A stretch of 38,174 bases of DNA from IMG/VR virus record IMGVR_UViG_3300044715_000113, positions 1 through 38,174 of that record. One strand, 5' to 3'. Positions 14,900 through 21,597 of this stretch are shown here, in pieces; position 1 is the first letter of the stretch; the number at the start of each line of letters is the position of its first letter. A model generated the notes under the pieces. The model saw only the letters and a list, made by a program, of their open reading frames with translations, was not told where the DNA came from and ran no database searches. The position numbers and the translations under genes are program-made. The stretch comes from a virus.

Positions 14900-15271
14900 A
14901 TGACTACAAGCCAAAAAAACCCACTAAATACAGTGGTTTTAAGCGTCGAACTTAATCGCCGCACTAATGAGCAATACCGCGCTTTTGAATCTGAAAATCT
15001 TTTTGGAGAAAAATATCAAATTGCGGATCGCAAAGGTAAAGTAAGTTTTTTAAGTTGCGTGTTTTGCGGCCGCGATACTTCAAAGCAAGGTAACTCAGAA
15101 GGCGTAATGGTTGGCGGCGGCGGCTCAGTGATTGTTCACCCTGAAGATTACGTCAAAGCGCATGACGGCGGCGAAATGGGTTGGTTCCCTGTTGGATCTG
15201 AATGTATTAAATCAGTGCCAGCAGAATTTCGGTTAGCAAACATCTATGACGACAAAGTGAAGGGAGTGTGA
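14900..15271 (+). CDS. Hypothetical protein, first gene after promoter A
   Basis: A 123-residue protein with a very strong ribosome site (TAGGAGGC). It contains CVFCG (Cys53, Cys56) and a third Cys near residue 103 (SECIKSV), possibly a metal site, with a Gly-rich loop (GGGGS) between. The dedicated promoter and leader suggest high or early expression. Function is unknown. Confidence 0.7.
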   Translation: MTTSQKNPLNTVVLSVELNRRTNEQYRAFESENLFGEKYQIADRKGKVSFLSCVFCGRDTSKQGNSEGVMVGGGGSVIVHPEDYVKAHDGGEMGWFPVGSECIKSVPAEFRLANIYDDKVKGV

Positions 15272-15277
15272 GTAATC

Positions 15278-15718
15278 ATGGAAAAAGCAATCACACTAGA
15301 AATTGAACTATACGATTCCATTGAACGCAAAAAAGTGAGCCGCCAAGTTACGTTTACGCATACCACTAATGACTTGGGCGAGATCCCAGAGTGGATGAAA
15401 TACGAAAAAAGCGGTTGGTATCACTCGGCGGATAACGTGTTTGCGGCTCGTATTGGTCGCGGCGGTCAAAAATTACACAGCACAAGTGGTTCATTGATTT
15501 ACTTCACTGACGAAGCGCAAGCAAAAAAATGCGGCTGGTTACGTTTTGGTGATTCAAAACCAATCTTCACCGACTCTGAAGGCCGCATGTTTTTCTTTGA
15601 TCGCAAAACAAGTATTCGCAACCGCCAAGCAGAGATTGAAACTTTTGCGGACATGTACGTTGATTCACCGTTTGCTACTCAGCAGGAATACTACGGCTCA
15701 ATTAAGGCAGGTGCGTAA
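15278..15718 (+). CDS. Hypothetical protein
   Basis: A 146-residue soluble protein of mixed structure with a basic middle (RKTSIRNRQAEIETF) and several aromatic residues. It lies six bases after its neighbour and its stop overlaps the next ATG (TAATG). No domain is recognised. Confidence 0.68.
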   Translation: MEKAITLEIELYDSIERKKVSRQVTFTHTTNDLGEIPEWMKYEKSGWYHSADNVFAARIGRGGQKLHSTSGSLIYFTDEAQAKKCGWLRFGDSKPIFTDSEGRMFFFDRKTSIRNRQAEIETFADMYVDSPFATQQEYYGSIKAGA

Positions 15719-15852
15719 TGAAATGCGAAAACTGCGGCGGGATTGCGACTGTTTACGCCATGGACACTATTGCTGACGGTTGGGGTGGGCGTTATTGCGA
15801 CGCTCACATTCCCAAAGGTTTTTTTGTGTCAGACCGTTTGGCGGGTGCCTAA
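15718..15852 (+). CDS. Micro zinc-ribbon protein (44 aa)
   Basis: A 44-residue protein starting in a TAATG overlap. It begins MKCENCGG and has YCDAH at residues 27-31, giving a Cys-x2-Cys...Cys-x2-His metal site. The frame is closed by TAA just before the next gene, two bases away. It is one of at least seven tiny metal-knuckle genes in this region. Confidence 0.65.
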   Translation: MKCENCGGIATVYAMDTIADGWGGRYCDAHIPKGFFVSDRLAGA

Positions 15853-15853
15853 C

Positions 15854-16189
15854 ATGGCAAGTAACGTAGTCAAAAAACTTCAAATTGAAATTGACGGTCA
15901 TAGTTTTTCTGACCTTGCGGGTTTGATTGAAGAAAAAGTCATTGAAAAGATCCAAGAACTTATTGAAACTGAATGCTCTGAGTTATCAAATATGGGAGAT
16001 GACGGCAACACAGAACTTGTGTTAGAGGATTGCGACCTTTCAATAACAGGTGACGGTATAGAAGCCAACATCTACTTCAATCGCGAATCAGGAAAATTTG
16101 CTTCAACAAGCGACATAGAGGATGAAGTTATTCGCTTGTTACAAAATCAAGAAATTGAATTGTCTTTCAACTTTTCGCTTGTAATCTAA
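15854..16189 (+). CDS. Hypothetical acidic protein
   Basis: A 111-residue protein; ATG 15854 is chosen because the longer upstream reading would overlap the zinc-ribbon gene entirely. It is acidic, with alternating strands and helices (KLQIEIDGHSF, LEDCDLSITGDGIEANIYF). The family is unknown. Confidence 0.65.
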   Translation: MASNVVKKLQIEIDGHSFSDLAGLIEEKVIEKIQELIETECSELSNMGDDGNTELVLEDCDLSITGDGIEANIYFNRESGKFASTSDIEDEVIRLLQNQEIELSFNFSLVI

Positions 16190-16206
16190 CAAAGGAGAAC
16201 TAGATC

Positions 16207-16575
16207 ATGGCTACAAGATCAATCATTGCGGTAGAAGGCAGAGAAGGCTACGGAGTGCTACATAACGGGGCTGAGGTAGTGCGTGTTACAAAATCAAACA
16301 AAGAGTGGTTTGGGCGTTACTGTCATTGGGATGGCTCGCCAGACACGATGATCCCAGCGCTAGAAAAATTAATTGAGATTTGGGGCGTTGAAACCGTCAA
16401 ATCTTTTTTGATGAACAACCACTGGAGTTCTATCGGTGGAACTATGGACAAGTGCGTAAAAACAGATTGGGATGAAAAAGATGATCCGTATTTATACGAA
16501 GTAGGCGAATGGGATACGGAATACGTTTACTTAATTTGTAGCAACGGATCTGTTCAAAACATTGTAGAAAAATAA
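16207..16575 (+). CDS. Hypothetical phage protein (MATRSxIAV family)
   Basis: A 122-residue protein with ribosome site AAGGAGAA. The opening MATRSIIAVEG and the GRYCHWDGSPD motif belong to a widely distributed small phage family of unknown function, in which the Tyr/His/Trp/Asp motif is the conserved core. The C-terminal part is acidic. It is followed at once by promoter element B. Confidence 0.7.
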   Translation: MATRSIIAVEGREGYGVLHNGAEVVRVTKSNKEWFGRYCHWDGSPDTMIPALEKLIEIWGVETVKSFLMNNHWSSIGGTMDKCVKTDWDEKDDPYLYEVGEWDTEYVYLICSNGSVQNIVEK

Positions 16576-16614
16576 AAAAAGATTTTTTACGACTCGCCAA
16601 GATTTCGCTAGACT
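16574..16614 (+). promoter_or_regulatory. Phage promoter/operator element B
   Basis: AAAAAAAGATTTTTT (16574-16588), -35-like TTTACG (16586-16591), CGACTCGCC (16590-16598) and -10-like TAGACT (16609-16614) with a 17-base spacer, then a T-run. Together with its leader hairpin it is an imperfect duplicate of the region at 14792-14890. Confidence 0.72.
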
Positions 16615-16644
16615 TTTTTCAAACTATCACCGAAGATTTAGTTA

Positions 16645-16664
16645 TTGAAGGCGGGCGCTTTCAA
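16645..16664 (+). promoter_or_regulatory. Leader hairpin B before the ribosome site
   Basis: TTGAAGGCG-GG-CGCTTTCAA is the same 20-base inverted repeat as at 14862, with one A-T pair replaced by a G-T wobble, so the RNA fold is retained. CTAGGAGGC follows. Confidence 0.68.
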
Positions 16665-16683
16665 AATTAACTAGGAGGCAAAA

Positions 16684-16848
16684 ATGAATCTAGACCAAAT
16701 AACCCCAATAAAGACAGCGGTTTACTTTGTAGACACGCTTGTAACTTGCTACAACTGCCAAGAGCGATTTTGGACAGCAATCAAGACCGATAAAGTCAAG
16801 CACGTTTCTCGCCGTATCTTGTTTTGCGCAGAGTGTGAGGCCAAGTAA
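16684..16848 (+). CDS. Micro zinc-ribbon protein (54 aa)
   Basis: A 54-residue protein directly after promoter B, the leader hairpin and a near-consensus ribosome site (TAGGAGGC). It contains CYNCQERFW and, near the end, CAECEAK, a Cys-x2-Cys pair at each end as in zinc ribbons. A basic segment (KHVSRR) lies between, so nucleic-acid binding is possible. Confidence 0.72.
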   Translation: MNLDQITPIKTAVYFVDTLVTCYNCQERFWTAIKTDKVKHVSRRILFCAECEAK

Positions 16849-16880
16849 TGAATTTACAAACCAACCAAGGAGGCAAAATA

Positions 16881-17159
16881 ATGAATACAAAAACTACTAC
16901 GTCAATCGCACTTCAGCAACAGACAGTCGTTGCTACAAAGATGAGCAAGAAAGAAGCCGCCTCACTGGTTCGCTTCTTGACTGAGGCAATCTCAACATCG
17001 GAGTCAGACATTGATGTCCGTATTGATATTTACAATGATTACGCTGACGGCGCAGAAGCGCGAATCTCAGTAGACAACAACACGCTGTTTGGATCAACAG
17101 CGCGGATTATCGCCGCGCGTGAAATCAAATACGAACGCGCAACACGATTGGAGGCATAA
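16881..17159 (+). CDS. Hypothetical protein
   Basis: A 92-residue protein. ATG 16881 is chosen because AAGGAGG (16867-16873) lies eight bases upstream; an in-frame ATG at 16848 would add 11 residues. The N-terminus is Thr/Gln-rich and the rest mixed alpha/beta (SLVRFLTEAI, VRIDIYNDYADGAEARISVD). No family is recognised. Confidence 0.65.
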   Translation: MNTKTTTSIALQQQTVVATKMSKKEAASLVRFLTEAISTSESDIDVRIDIYNDYADGAEARISVDNNTLFGSTARIIAAREIKYERATRLEA

Positions 17160-17161
17160 AA

Positions 17162-17323
17162 ATGGCTACAACACCAGTTCAAAGAGTAGGTATTAAATTA
17201 ACATTTAAAGATAAGTGCGTTAGTTGTTTGAAAGCGTTTGATTATTTATGGAACGCTGACGGTTTTGCTCTTACAGACGAATCTACAAGTGACGGTTTTT
17301 GCCACACTTGTTGGAACTATTAG
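17162..17323 (+). CDS. Micro zinc-ribbon protein (53 aa)
   Basis: A 53-residue protein two bases after its neighbour. It carries CVSCLKAF and, near the end, CHTCWNY, so two Cys-x2-Cys knuckles about 26 residues apart. The stop codon TAG is the first part of the TAGGAGG ribosome site of the next gene, which couples the two. Confidence 0.68.
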   Translation: MATTPVQRVGIKLTFKDKCVSCLKAFDYLWNADGFALTDESTSDGFCHTCWNY

Positions 17324-17334
17324 GAGGCATAAAA

Positions 17335-17571
17335 ATGACCAAATTCACGGAAGGCAAATTTGTACCAGTCGTTCAGGCGTCAGACATCAAAAATCTTAAA
17401 TTCATCAAAGTCAATCAAACCGCTTCAATTATGGTGCGCGAATACGGCGACACAGTTGAGATCACACCATGGGAGTATGGGGTTGGTCACGGCACACTGA
17501 CTCTTAATCGTGCGACAGCGCTTGAATTTGCTCAGGCACTAATCGTTTGGGTGAACGGAGATCTCCAATGA
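17335..17571 (+). CDS. Hypothetical protein
   Basis: A 78-residue protein; ATG 17335 is set by TAGGAGG at 17321-17327. Beta-strands (IMVREYGDTVEITPW) are followed by a C-terminal helix (ALEFAQALIVWVNGD). Function is unknown. Its stop overlaps the next ATG. Confidence 0.65.
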   Translation: MTKFTEGKFVPVVQASDIKNLKFIKVNQTASIMVREYGDTVEITPWEYGVGHGTLTLNRATALEFAQALIVWVNGDLQ

Positions 17572-17711
17572 GCCTTAAGAGAATTGGCAGACTGATACGA
17601 ACAGCGTTCATTATTTGGGCGATTTGGTTTGCTTTTCAGATTGCTACACACCTTTGGTGGACAGGCGAAACATATTGTTGGGGTGACGCAGTTAAATGCG
17701 TGATCTTATGA
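17568..17711 (+). CDS. Small single-pass membrane protein
   Basis: A 47-residue protein starting in an ATGA overlap. A basic start (MSLKRIGRLIR) precedes one hydrophobic segment (TAFIIWAIWFAFQIATHLWW), then two Cys in a short exposed tail. It could be a small inner-membrane effector. It is placed by frame, overlaps and a plausible start only. Confidence 0.6.
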   Translation: MSLKRIGRLIRTAFIIWAIWFAFQIATHLWWTGETYCWGDAVKCVIL

Positions 17712-17857
17712 ACTGCGAAAAACACAACAGATTAGGCGACAACTGCTGGGAATGTATGGTTGAAACCAGCAACTGCTTCATCTGTCCAGAGAAGGCTACA
17801 AACGCATTTTTTGGTAAGCCACTATGCGCTCACCACTACGAACTATCGCAACACTAA
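17708..17857 (+). CDS. Micro zinc-finger protein (49 aa)
   Basis: A 49-residue protein starting in an ATGA overlap. It holds CEKH, CWEC, CFIC and CAHH in order, enough ligands for two metal sites (treble-clef or B-box-like spacing). It is followed by AGGGAGAAGG, the ribosome site of the next gene. Confidence 0.65.
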   Translation: MNCEKHNRLGDNCWECMVETSNCFICPEKATNAFFGKPLCAHHYELSQH

Positions 17858-17873
17858 ACAAGGGAGAAGGCAA

Positions 17874-18080
17874 ATGATAAAAGAATACCGAGTAGAAACC
17901 ATAGTCAAGATTGACGCGCATGACCTCAATAAATACATTGGTCGTCAAGATAACCCTGTTGGCTCACGTTCATTACTGAACGGGCTAGTCAAAGAGCGCA
18001 TTGAATCAGACGTGGCTGACGCTTTACGGCTTTACGGAATTGAACACGGTTTGATTTACGCAAGTACGGTTCAATCATGA
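17874..18080 (+). CDS. Hypothetical protein
   Basis: A 68-residue protein; the start is fixed by GGGAGAAGG just upstream. It begins with a strand (MIKEYRVETIVKIDAHDL) followed by a helical remainder (LVKERIESDVADALRLYG). No family is recognised. Confidence 0.62.
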   Translation: MIKEYRVETIVKIDAHDLNKYIGRQDNPVGSRSLLNGLVKERIESDVADALRLYGIEHGLIYASTVQS

Positions 18081-18202
18081 ATTGCGCTTGGTGCGGCACT
18101 AAAGGCGGATCTGTAAACCGCTTGGTTTTGTTATTGACCGATGACGTTACCAAAGTGCTTATAGAGTGCCAATGGTGCGTTGCTGGTGCGCTAGTCAAAT
18201 GA
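18077..18202 (+). CDS. Micro zinc-ribbon protein (41 aa)
   Basis: A 41-residue protein between two ATGA overlaps. It begins MNCAWCGTKGG and ends near CQWCVAG: two Cys-x2-Cys knuckles 27 residues apart with a beta hairpin-like stretch between. Confidence 0.63.
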   Translation: MNCAWCGTKGGSVNRLVLLLTDDVTKVLIECQWCVAGALVK

Positions 18203-18363
18203 GCGTCATTGACTCAAACCCTTGGTACAACATCAAAGATGAATTGTTTGTTTGCTGCGACGAACACCAATTCAGATACGTCTGTAAAGCACATGGCGAG
18301 CAAATGGGTTGCCAATTTCACCAGTTTGATCCATACGGAAAATGTAATTGCGAAGGAGAATAG
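18199..18363 (+). CDS. Micro Cys/His-rich protein (54 aa)
   Basis: A 54-residue protein; ATG 18199 in an ATGA overlap is preferred to a longer in-frame reading. Ligands are CCDEH, CKAHGEQMGC, FHQF and CNC, suggesting one or two metal sites. Its stop is just before the next ATG, and its last codons contain that gene's AAGGAGAA. Confidence 0.62.
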   Translation: MSVIDSNPWYNIKDELFVCCDEHQFRYVCKAHGEQMGCQFHQFDPYGKCNCEGE

Positions 18364-18364
18364 A

Positions 18365-18619
18365 ATGACTGAATACAATGGTTGGAAAAACCGCCAGACA
18401 TGGAACGTGGCATTGTGGATAGACAATGATGAAAACCTATACAAGAACGCAGTACGGTTTATGTCGGTCAATCCCGATAAGCGCAATCCGTACCGCGCAT
18501 TTTGTATCAATTACGGTTTGGCGGGCGAAAAGACTCCAGACGGAATTGCCTACATGGGTACACGTTTGGATTACAAAGCACTAAATGCGTTCATGCTTGA
18601 ATTTAGGTCTGACCGATGA
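18365..18619 (+). CDS. DUF7249-like small phage protein
   Basis: An 84-residue protein starting after AAGGAGAATAGA. The motif YNGWKNRQTWNVALWIDNDE is the signature of a common small phage family of unknown function. The middle is basic (NPDKRNPYRAF). An in-frame upstream extension to 18209 would overlap the preceding gene and is rejected. Confidence 0.72.
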   Translation: MTEYNGWKNRQTWNVALWIDNDENLYKNAVRFMSVNPDKRNPYRAFCINYGLAGEKTPDGIAYMGTRLDYKALNAFMLEFRSDR

Positions 18620-18807
18620 TAGATCCCCAAGTTCAAATCTTTCTAGCGGTGAACGGCAAGGCATTTATGAAGGCGGCAGAGTCTGATGACCCTAATGCTA
18701 TGTATCAAGTAATTTCAGGCGCAGAAAACGTAATTCAGACACAACTACACCGCGCGTTCAATGCGGCGGCTCAAACAATAATCAACCAGACAGGGGGCAT
18801 AGAATGA
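18616..18807 (+). CDS. Hypothetical protein
   Basis: A 63-residue helical protein (VQIFLAVNGKAFMKAAESDD...IQTQLHRAFNAAAQTII) joined by ATGA overlaps to both neighbours. No family is recognised. Confidence 0.6.
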   Translation: MIDPQVQIFLAVNGKAFMKAAESDDPNAMYQVISGAENVIQTQLHRAFNAAAQTIINQTGGIE

Positions 18808-19034
18808 AGTACGCATTTGAAGATTACGTTTTCAAGATCATTGTAAACACAGACGGTGAAATTACATATAACAGGGATTACTACAACGCTGTTGAGGCGG
18901 TGACGCATTTTAACCAGTTTGTAGATCACGGCACTTGCCGCTATTGGCGTGAAATTGTTTTGTATGAGCCAGACGGCAACACGCACACAAAACTGTTCAA
19001 ATACCCCGCAGTTACCCTAATGAGAGTAAAATAA
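18804..19034 (+). CDS. Hypothetical protein
   Basis: A 76-residue beta-rich protein (FEDYVFKIIVNTDGEITYNRD, REIVLYEPDGNTHTKLFKYPA) with many aromatic residues. It begins in an ATGA overlap. Function is unknown. Confidence 0.62.
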   Translation: MKYAFEDYVFKIIVNTDGEITYNRDYYNAVEAVTHFNQFVDHGTCRYWREIVLYEPDGNTHTKLFKYPAVTLMRVK

Positions 19035-19068
19035 TCCTGTCCAAACAATAACTTGAAAGAGGTAAATC

Positions 19069-19170
19069 ATGGATAGCAACATTTTTAGATGTCAGGGTTG
19101 CGGCAAGCAACTGTACAAAGGCGTGAGCGCCTGTGAAGTTTGCGGTAAAGGAGTAAAGGCGGAAGCCTGA
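19069..19170 (+). CDS. Micro zinc-ribbon protein (33 aa)
   Basis: A 33-residue protein with FRCQGCGKQL and CEVCGKG: a compact Cys-x2-Cys-x12-Cys-x2-Cys zinc ribbon. The ribosome site is AAAGAGGT. Its TGA overlaps a CTG that is the probable start of the transglycosylase. Confidence 0.65.
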   Translation: MDSNIFRCQGCGKQLYKGVSACEVCGKGVKAEA

Positions 19171-19598
19171 AGCAACTAGCGCAAATCCTTCTAGTAGCCG
19201 CTTTGTCGGTTGGATTTGTGACAATTCCCCAAGCCCAAGCCCAAGCACCGCTTGTTACCAAGGCTCAGGAGATCCGCGCATTACCGCCAAAAGCGTTTGC
19301 GTATCTCAAAGTATCTGAGCAGTGGAGTCAAGCCAAGCGTGAGTTTGGTTGCCTTCATGAATTGTGGACACGCGAAAGCAACTGGAATCCGCTGGCGCAC
19401 AACAAATCATCAGGCGCGTTCGGGATCGCCCAATTTTTACCTAGCACTTGGGGTAACTACAAGTACCCGTTTAAGCCCAAAGATCCTCAAATTCAAATTA
19501 AGGCTGGATTGCGCTACATTACGGTCAGGTACGGATCTCCATGTAAGGCTTGGAGTTTCTGGCAAGAAAAGGCAAAGAAAGGATCAGGCTGGTACTAA
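19167..19598 (+). CDS. Secreted lytic transglycosylase (CTG start)
   Basis: A 143-residue SLT-type transglycosylase if read from CTG 19167. That start overlaps the upstream stop as CTGA and gives a proper signal peptide: a Lys at position 2, the hydrophobic LAQILLVAALSVGFVTI, then PQAQA before the mature part. The next usable start, TTG 19203, would cut the signal in half, and no ATG or GTG exists upstream before a stop at 19146. Glu70 in TRESNW is the catalytic acid, followed by SSGAFGIAQFLPSTW and Cys62/SPCKAW, probably a disulphide. It cleaves peptidoglycan glycan strands outside the membrane. It lies far from the lysis genes. Confidence 0.8.
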   Translation: MKQLAQILLVAALSVGFVTIPQAQAQAPLVTKAQEIRALPPKAFAYLKVSEQWSQAKREFGCLHELWTRESNWNPLAHNKSSGAFGIAQFLPSTWGNYKYPFKPKDPQIQIKAGLRYITVRYGSPCKAWSFWQEKAKKGSGWY

Positions 19599-19687
19599 TG
19601 AGCGTTACATTCCCAGTACGGACAGAACCAATTATCCCAAGACTTGATCCAATCTATGTTCCTGACGAAAGTGAAGAGGATGAATAG
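19598..19687 (+). CDS. Possible 29-residue protein
   Basis: A short frame starting at TAATG after the transglycosylase and overlapping the HNH start by eight bases. It has a Pro-rich sequence ending in an acidic tail (DESEEDE). It is supported only by coupling and packing. Confidence 0.4.
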   Translation: MSVTFPVRTEPIIPRLDPIYVPDESEEDE

Positions 19688-20012
19688 CAAAGTAGTGGAC
19701 ATAGTTAAGGAACGGGCTGGCGATTACTGCGAAACTTGCGGCAAGGCGGCTCAACCTTCAATGGCGCTACACCATAGACAATTACGTTCACGCGGCGGGA
19801 AAGACGTGGCAAGCAACATAATCCGTATTCATCACGGTTGCCATAATCTTAAAACAAACAGTATTCACCTCAATCCTTCAATATCTGAGGCGAAAGGTTG
19901 GATATGTCCGTCATGGAAAGATCCAACCGAACACCCGTTTGTAAGGCCAGACGGGTCAATAGTTCTATTAAACAATGACGGTGGTTTCACTGTCCTAGAG
20001 GAAGGCAAATAA
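19680..20012 (+). CDS. HNH endonuclease
   Basis: A 110-residue protein. The HNH/ββα-metal fold shows as CETCG (Cys17, Cys20), LHHRQLRSRGGKD (His31-His32), SNIIRIHHGCHN (Asn46, His51-His52, Cys54-His55). The start at 19680 follows GAAGAGG. Free-standing HNH proteins in phages may be homing enzymes or packaging cofactors; this one is not next to terminase, so its role is open. Confidence 0.82.
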   Translation: MNSKVVDIVKERAGDYCETCGKAAQPSMALHHRQLRSRGGKDVASNIIRIHHGCHNLKTNSIHLNPSISEAKGWICPSWKDPTEHPFVRPDGSIVLLNNDGGFTVLEEGK

Positions 20013-20372
20013 ATGGAAATAACAGTAAAAGGCAACGTGGGATCTGATCCTGAAATCAAGTTTGTTAAAAACAATCTGCCGCTTGTAACTTTTAGCGTGG
20101 CCTACACTCCACGCACCAAACAAGGCGAGCAGTGGATTGACGGAGAAACAATGTGGTTTCGCGTAACGCAGTTTGGCGAGAAGGCTGAACATCTAATGGA
20201 CTCAATCAAAAAAGGCGATCAAGTATTGGTCAAAGGCTCAATGAAGCAATCTACTTATCAAGCGAAAGACGGATCTGAAAAAACCAGTTTAGAGATCAAC
20301 GCCACCGACATAGGTATCGTTCCTAAGCCTTCTAAAGGCGTTTCTAGACCTGCGGAAGTGCCTTCATGGTAA
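20013..20372 (+). CDS. ssb: Single-stranded DNA-binding protein
   Basis: A 119-residue OB-fold protein that begins at the base after the HNH stop. The pattern ITVKGNVGSDPEIKFV, LVTFSVAYTPR, TMWFRVTQFGEKAEHL and KGDQVLVKGSMKQSTY follows bacterial SSB closely. It is shorter than host SSB, and the acidic C-terminal tip that recruits partners is replaced by PAEVPSW. It protects single strands in replication and recombination. Confidence 0.88.
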   Translation: MEITVKGNVGSDPEIKFVKNNLPLVTFSVAYTPRTKQGEQWIDGETMWFRVTQFGEKAEHLMDSIKKGDQVLVKGSMKQSTYQAKDGSEKTSLEINATDIGIVPKPSKGVSRPAEVPSW

Positions 20373-20548
20373 ATGAGATGCTGTCGTCTATTGAAACCGC
20401 CAAAAGGCTTGGTATCACTATGAACAACCTGCGGCAGATCCAGCACCGCAAATCCTTGGTTTGGCGTTCAAGTAAAGGCCGCAACGTATTTTACGACAAG
20501 GCTGAGGTTGAGGCCTATGCCGCTAAACGTGAGGCGCGTAAAAAATGA
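20366..20548 (+). CDS. Small excisionase-like HTH protein
   Basis: A 60-residue protein overlapping ssb by seven bases. LSSIETAKRLGITMNNLRQIQHR followed by YDKAEVEAYAAKRE is the HTH_17/MerR-like layout of excisionases and small regulators. No integrase is in the genome, so a regulatory or replication role is likelier than excision. ATG 20378 is an alternative start. Confidence 0.7.
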   Translation: MVNEMLSSIETAKRLGITMNNLRQIQHRKSLVWRSSKGRNVFYDKAEVEAYAAKREARKK

Positions 20549-20733
20549 GCGTAAGCAAGTCTGAGGTGGATCAGGCTCTACATCTTTTTGCGGAAAGATT
20601 ACGGCAACGCGGCAAAGTGGATTTGGCGCTCGCAATAGAAAACTATGAAGATTACATTTCTGACAAGGTTGAGTCTGAATTCCAATCGCAAATCAGAGAA
20701 AAACCAAAGCCAAGAGCGCGTAAGCAACAGTAG
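20545..20733 (+). CDS. Hypothetical protein
   Basis: A 62-residue charged helical protein starting in an ATGA overlap, with a strongly basic C-terminus (REKPKPRARKQQ) that could contact nucleic acid. No family is recognised. Confidence 0.6.
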   Translation: MSVSKSEVDQALHLFAERLRQRGKVDLALAIENYEDYISDKVESEFQSQIREKPKPRARKQQ

Positions 20734-20742
20734 TATTTTGGT

Positions 20743-20922
20743 ATGACCGTTATTGCTGAAGAAACAACCACCGTTGAGGATATTGACGAAGCGATCACGC
20801 ATGTTTACAACCTGTTAAAAACAGACGAATACGGCAACCGTATGGATTGGCGCAAACGTGAACTGCTGAGTGCCAGCATTGACGATCTGCTTGACGCTCG
20901 ATTGGCTCTTACGTTACAGTGA
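20743..20922 (+). CDS. Hypothetical protein (59 aa)
   Basis: A 59-residue acidic helical protein (TVEDIDEAITHVYNLLKTDEYG, RKRELLSASIDDLLDARLAL). It fills the gap before the modification cassette and ends four bases before the ParB-like ATG. Confidence 0.6.
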   Translation: MTVIAEETTTVEDIDEAITHVYNLLKTDEYGNRMDWRKRELLSASIDDLLDARLALTLQ

Positions 20923-20925
20923 GAT

Positions 20926-21597
20926 ATGGACATTGAAAGCGTTGAACTAGATCAGATCAAGCCGTATCACAACAACCCGCGCAAGGGTAATGTTGAGATC
21001 ATCGCTGAATCACTTAAAACCTACGGGCAATACAAGCCAATCACAGTAAATAAACGCACAGGCGAGATCCTTGCGGGCAATCACACTTATCAAGCCGCTG
21101 AGTCACTTGGCTGGGAAAAGATTGCTGTCACTTACGTTGATGTAGATGAAACAACAGCCGCAAAAATTGTAGCCATAGACAACCGTTCATCGGATCTTGG
21201 GCAATACGACAAGGTTAAATTGGCTGATTTGCTTGAATCAATCCCTGAACTCACTGGATCTGGTTACACGTTTGAAGAGTTTGATGATCTGAAGGCTGAG
21301 ATCCAAGAACTATCTATGCCGCACTTGACCGACAAAACATACTTTTCATCTCTTGAAATGGGGGAAACGGGTCAATCAGGCACTCGATTCATTCCTTCAC
21401 TGGGGGATTACGCTGAACGATACACAGCCAAATCAACGCGTATGTTGATGTGCGACTATCACAATGACGTATATGTTTGGGTTATTGATCAGTTAATTAA
21501 ATACCGCGCGCAAGAAGGTTTAACCAGCAACGCAGACGCAATTATACATTTGGTTGAAAATGCGCTGGGAGAGAAAGCCCCAAGTGAAGTTATCTGA
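20926..21597 (+). CDS. ParB-like domain protein of the modification cassette
   Basis: A 223-residue protein. Residues about 1-85 follow the ParB/sulfiredoxin fold: VELDQIKPYHNNPRKGNVEIIAESLKTYGQYKPI, then GEILAGNHTYQAAESLGW, then a strand TYVDVDE. The C-terminal half is helical and unassigned. Phage ParB-like proteins are often encoded with base-modifying enzymes and may position them on DNA or hydrolyse nucleotides. It directly precedes the dioxygenase gene (14-base overlap). A role in partition is unlikely because no ParA is present. Confidence 0.78.
   Translation: MDIESVELDQIKPYHNNPRKGNVEIIAESLKTYGQYKPITVNKRTGEILAGNHTYQAAESLGWEKIAVTYVDVDETTAAKIVAIDNRSSDLGQYDKVKLADLLESIPELTGSGYTFEEFDDLKAEIQELSMPHLTDKTYFSSLEMGETGQSGTRFIPSLGDYAERYTAKSTRMLMCDYHNDVYVWVIDQLIKYRAQEGLTSNADAIIHLVENALGEKAPSEVI

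Noticed and set aside
20366-20548. Excisionase function for the small HTH protein
   Set aside because: The fold resembles excisionases but no integrase is present in this closed genome, so only a DNA-binding role is claimed.
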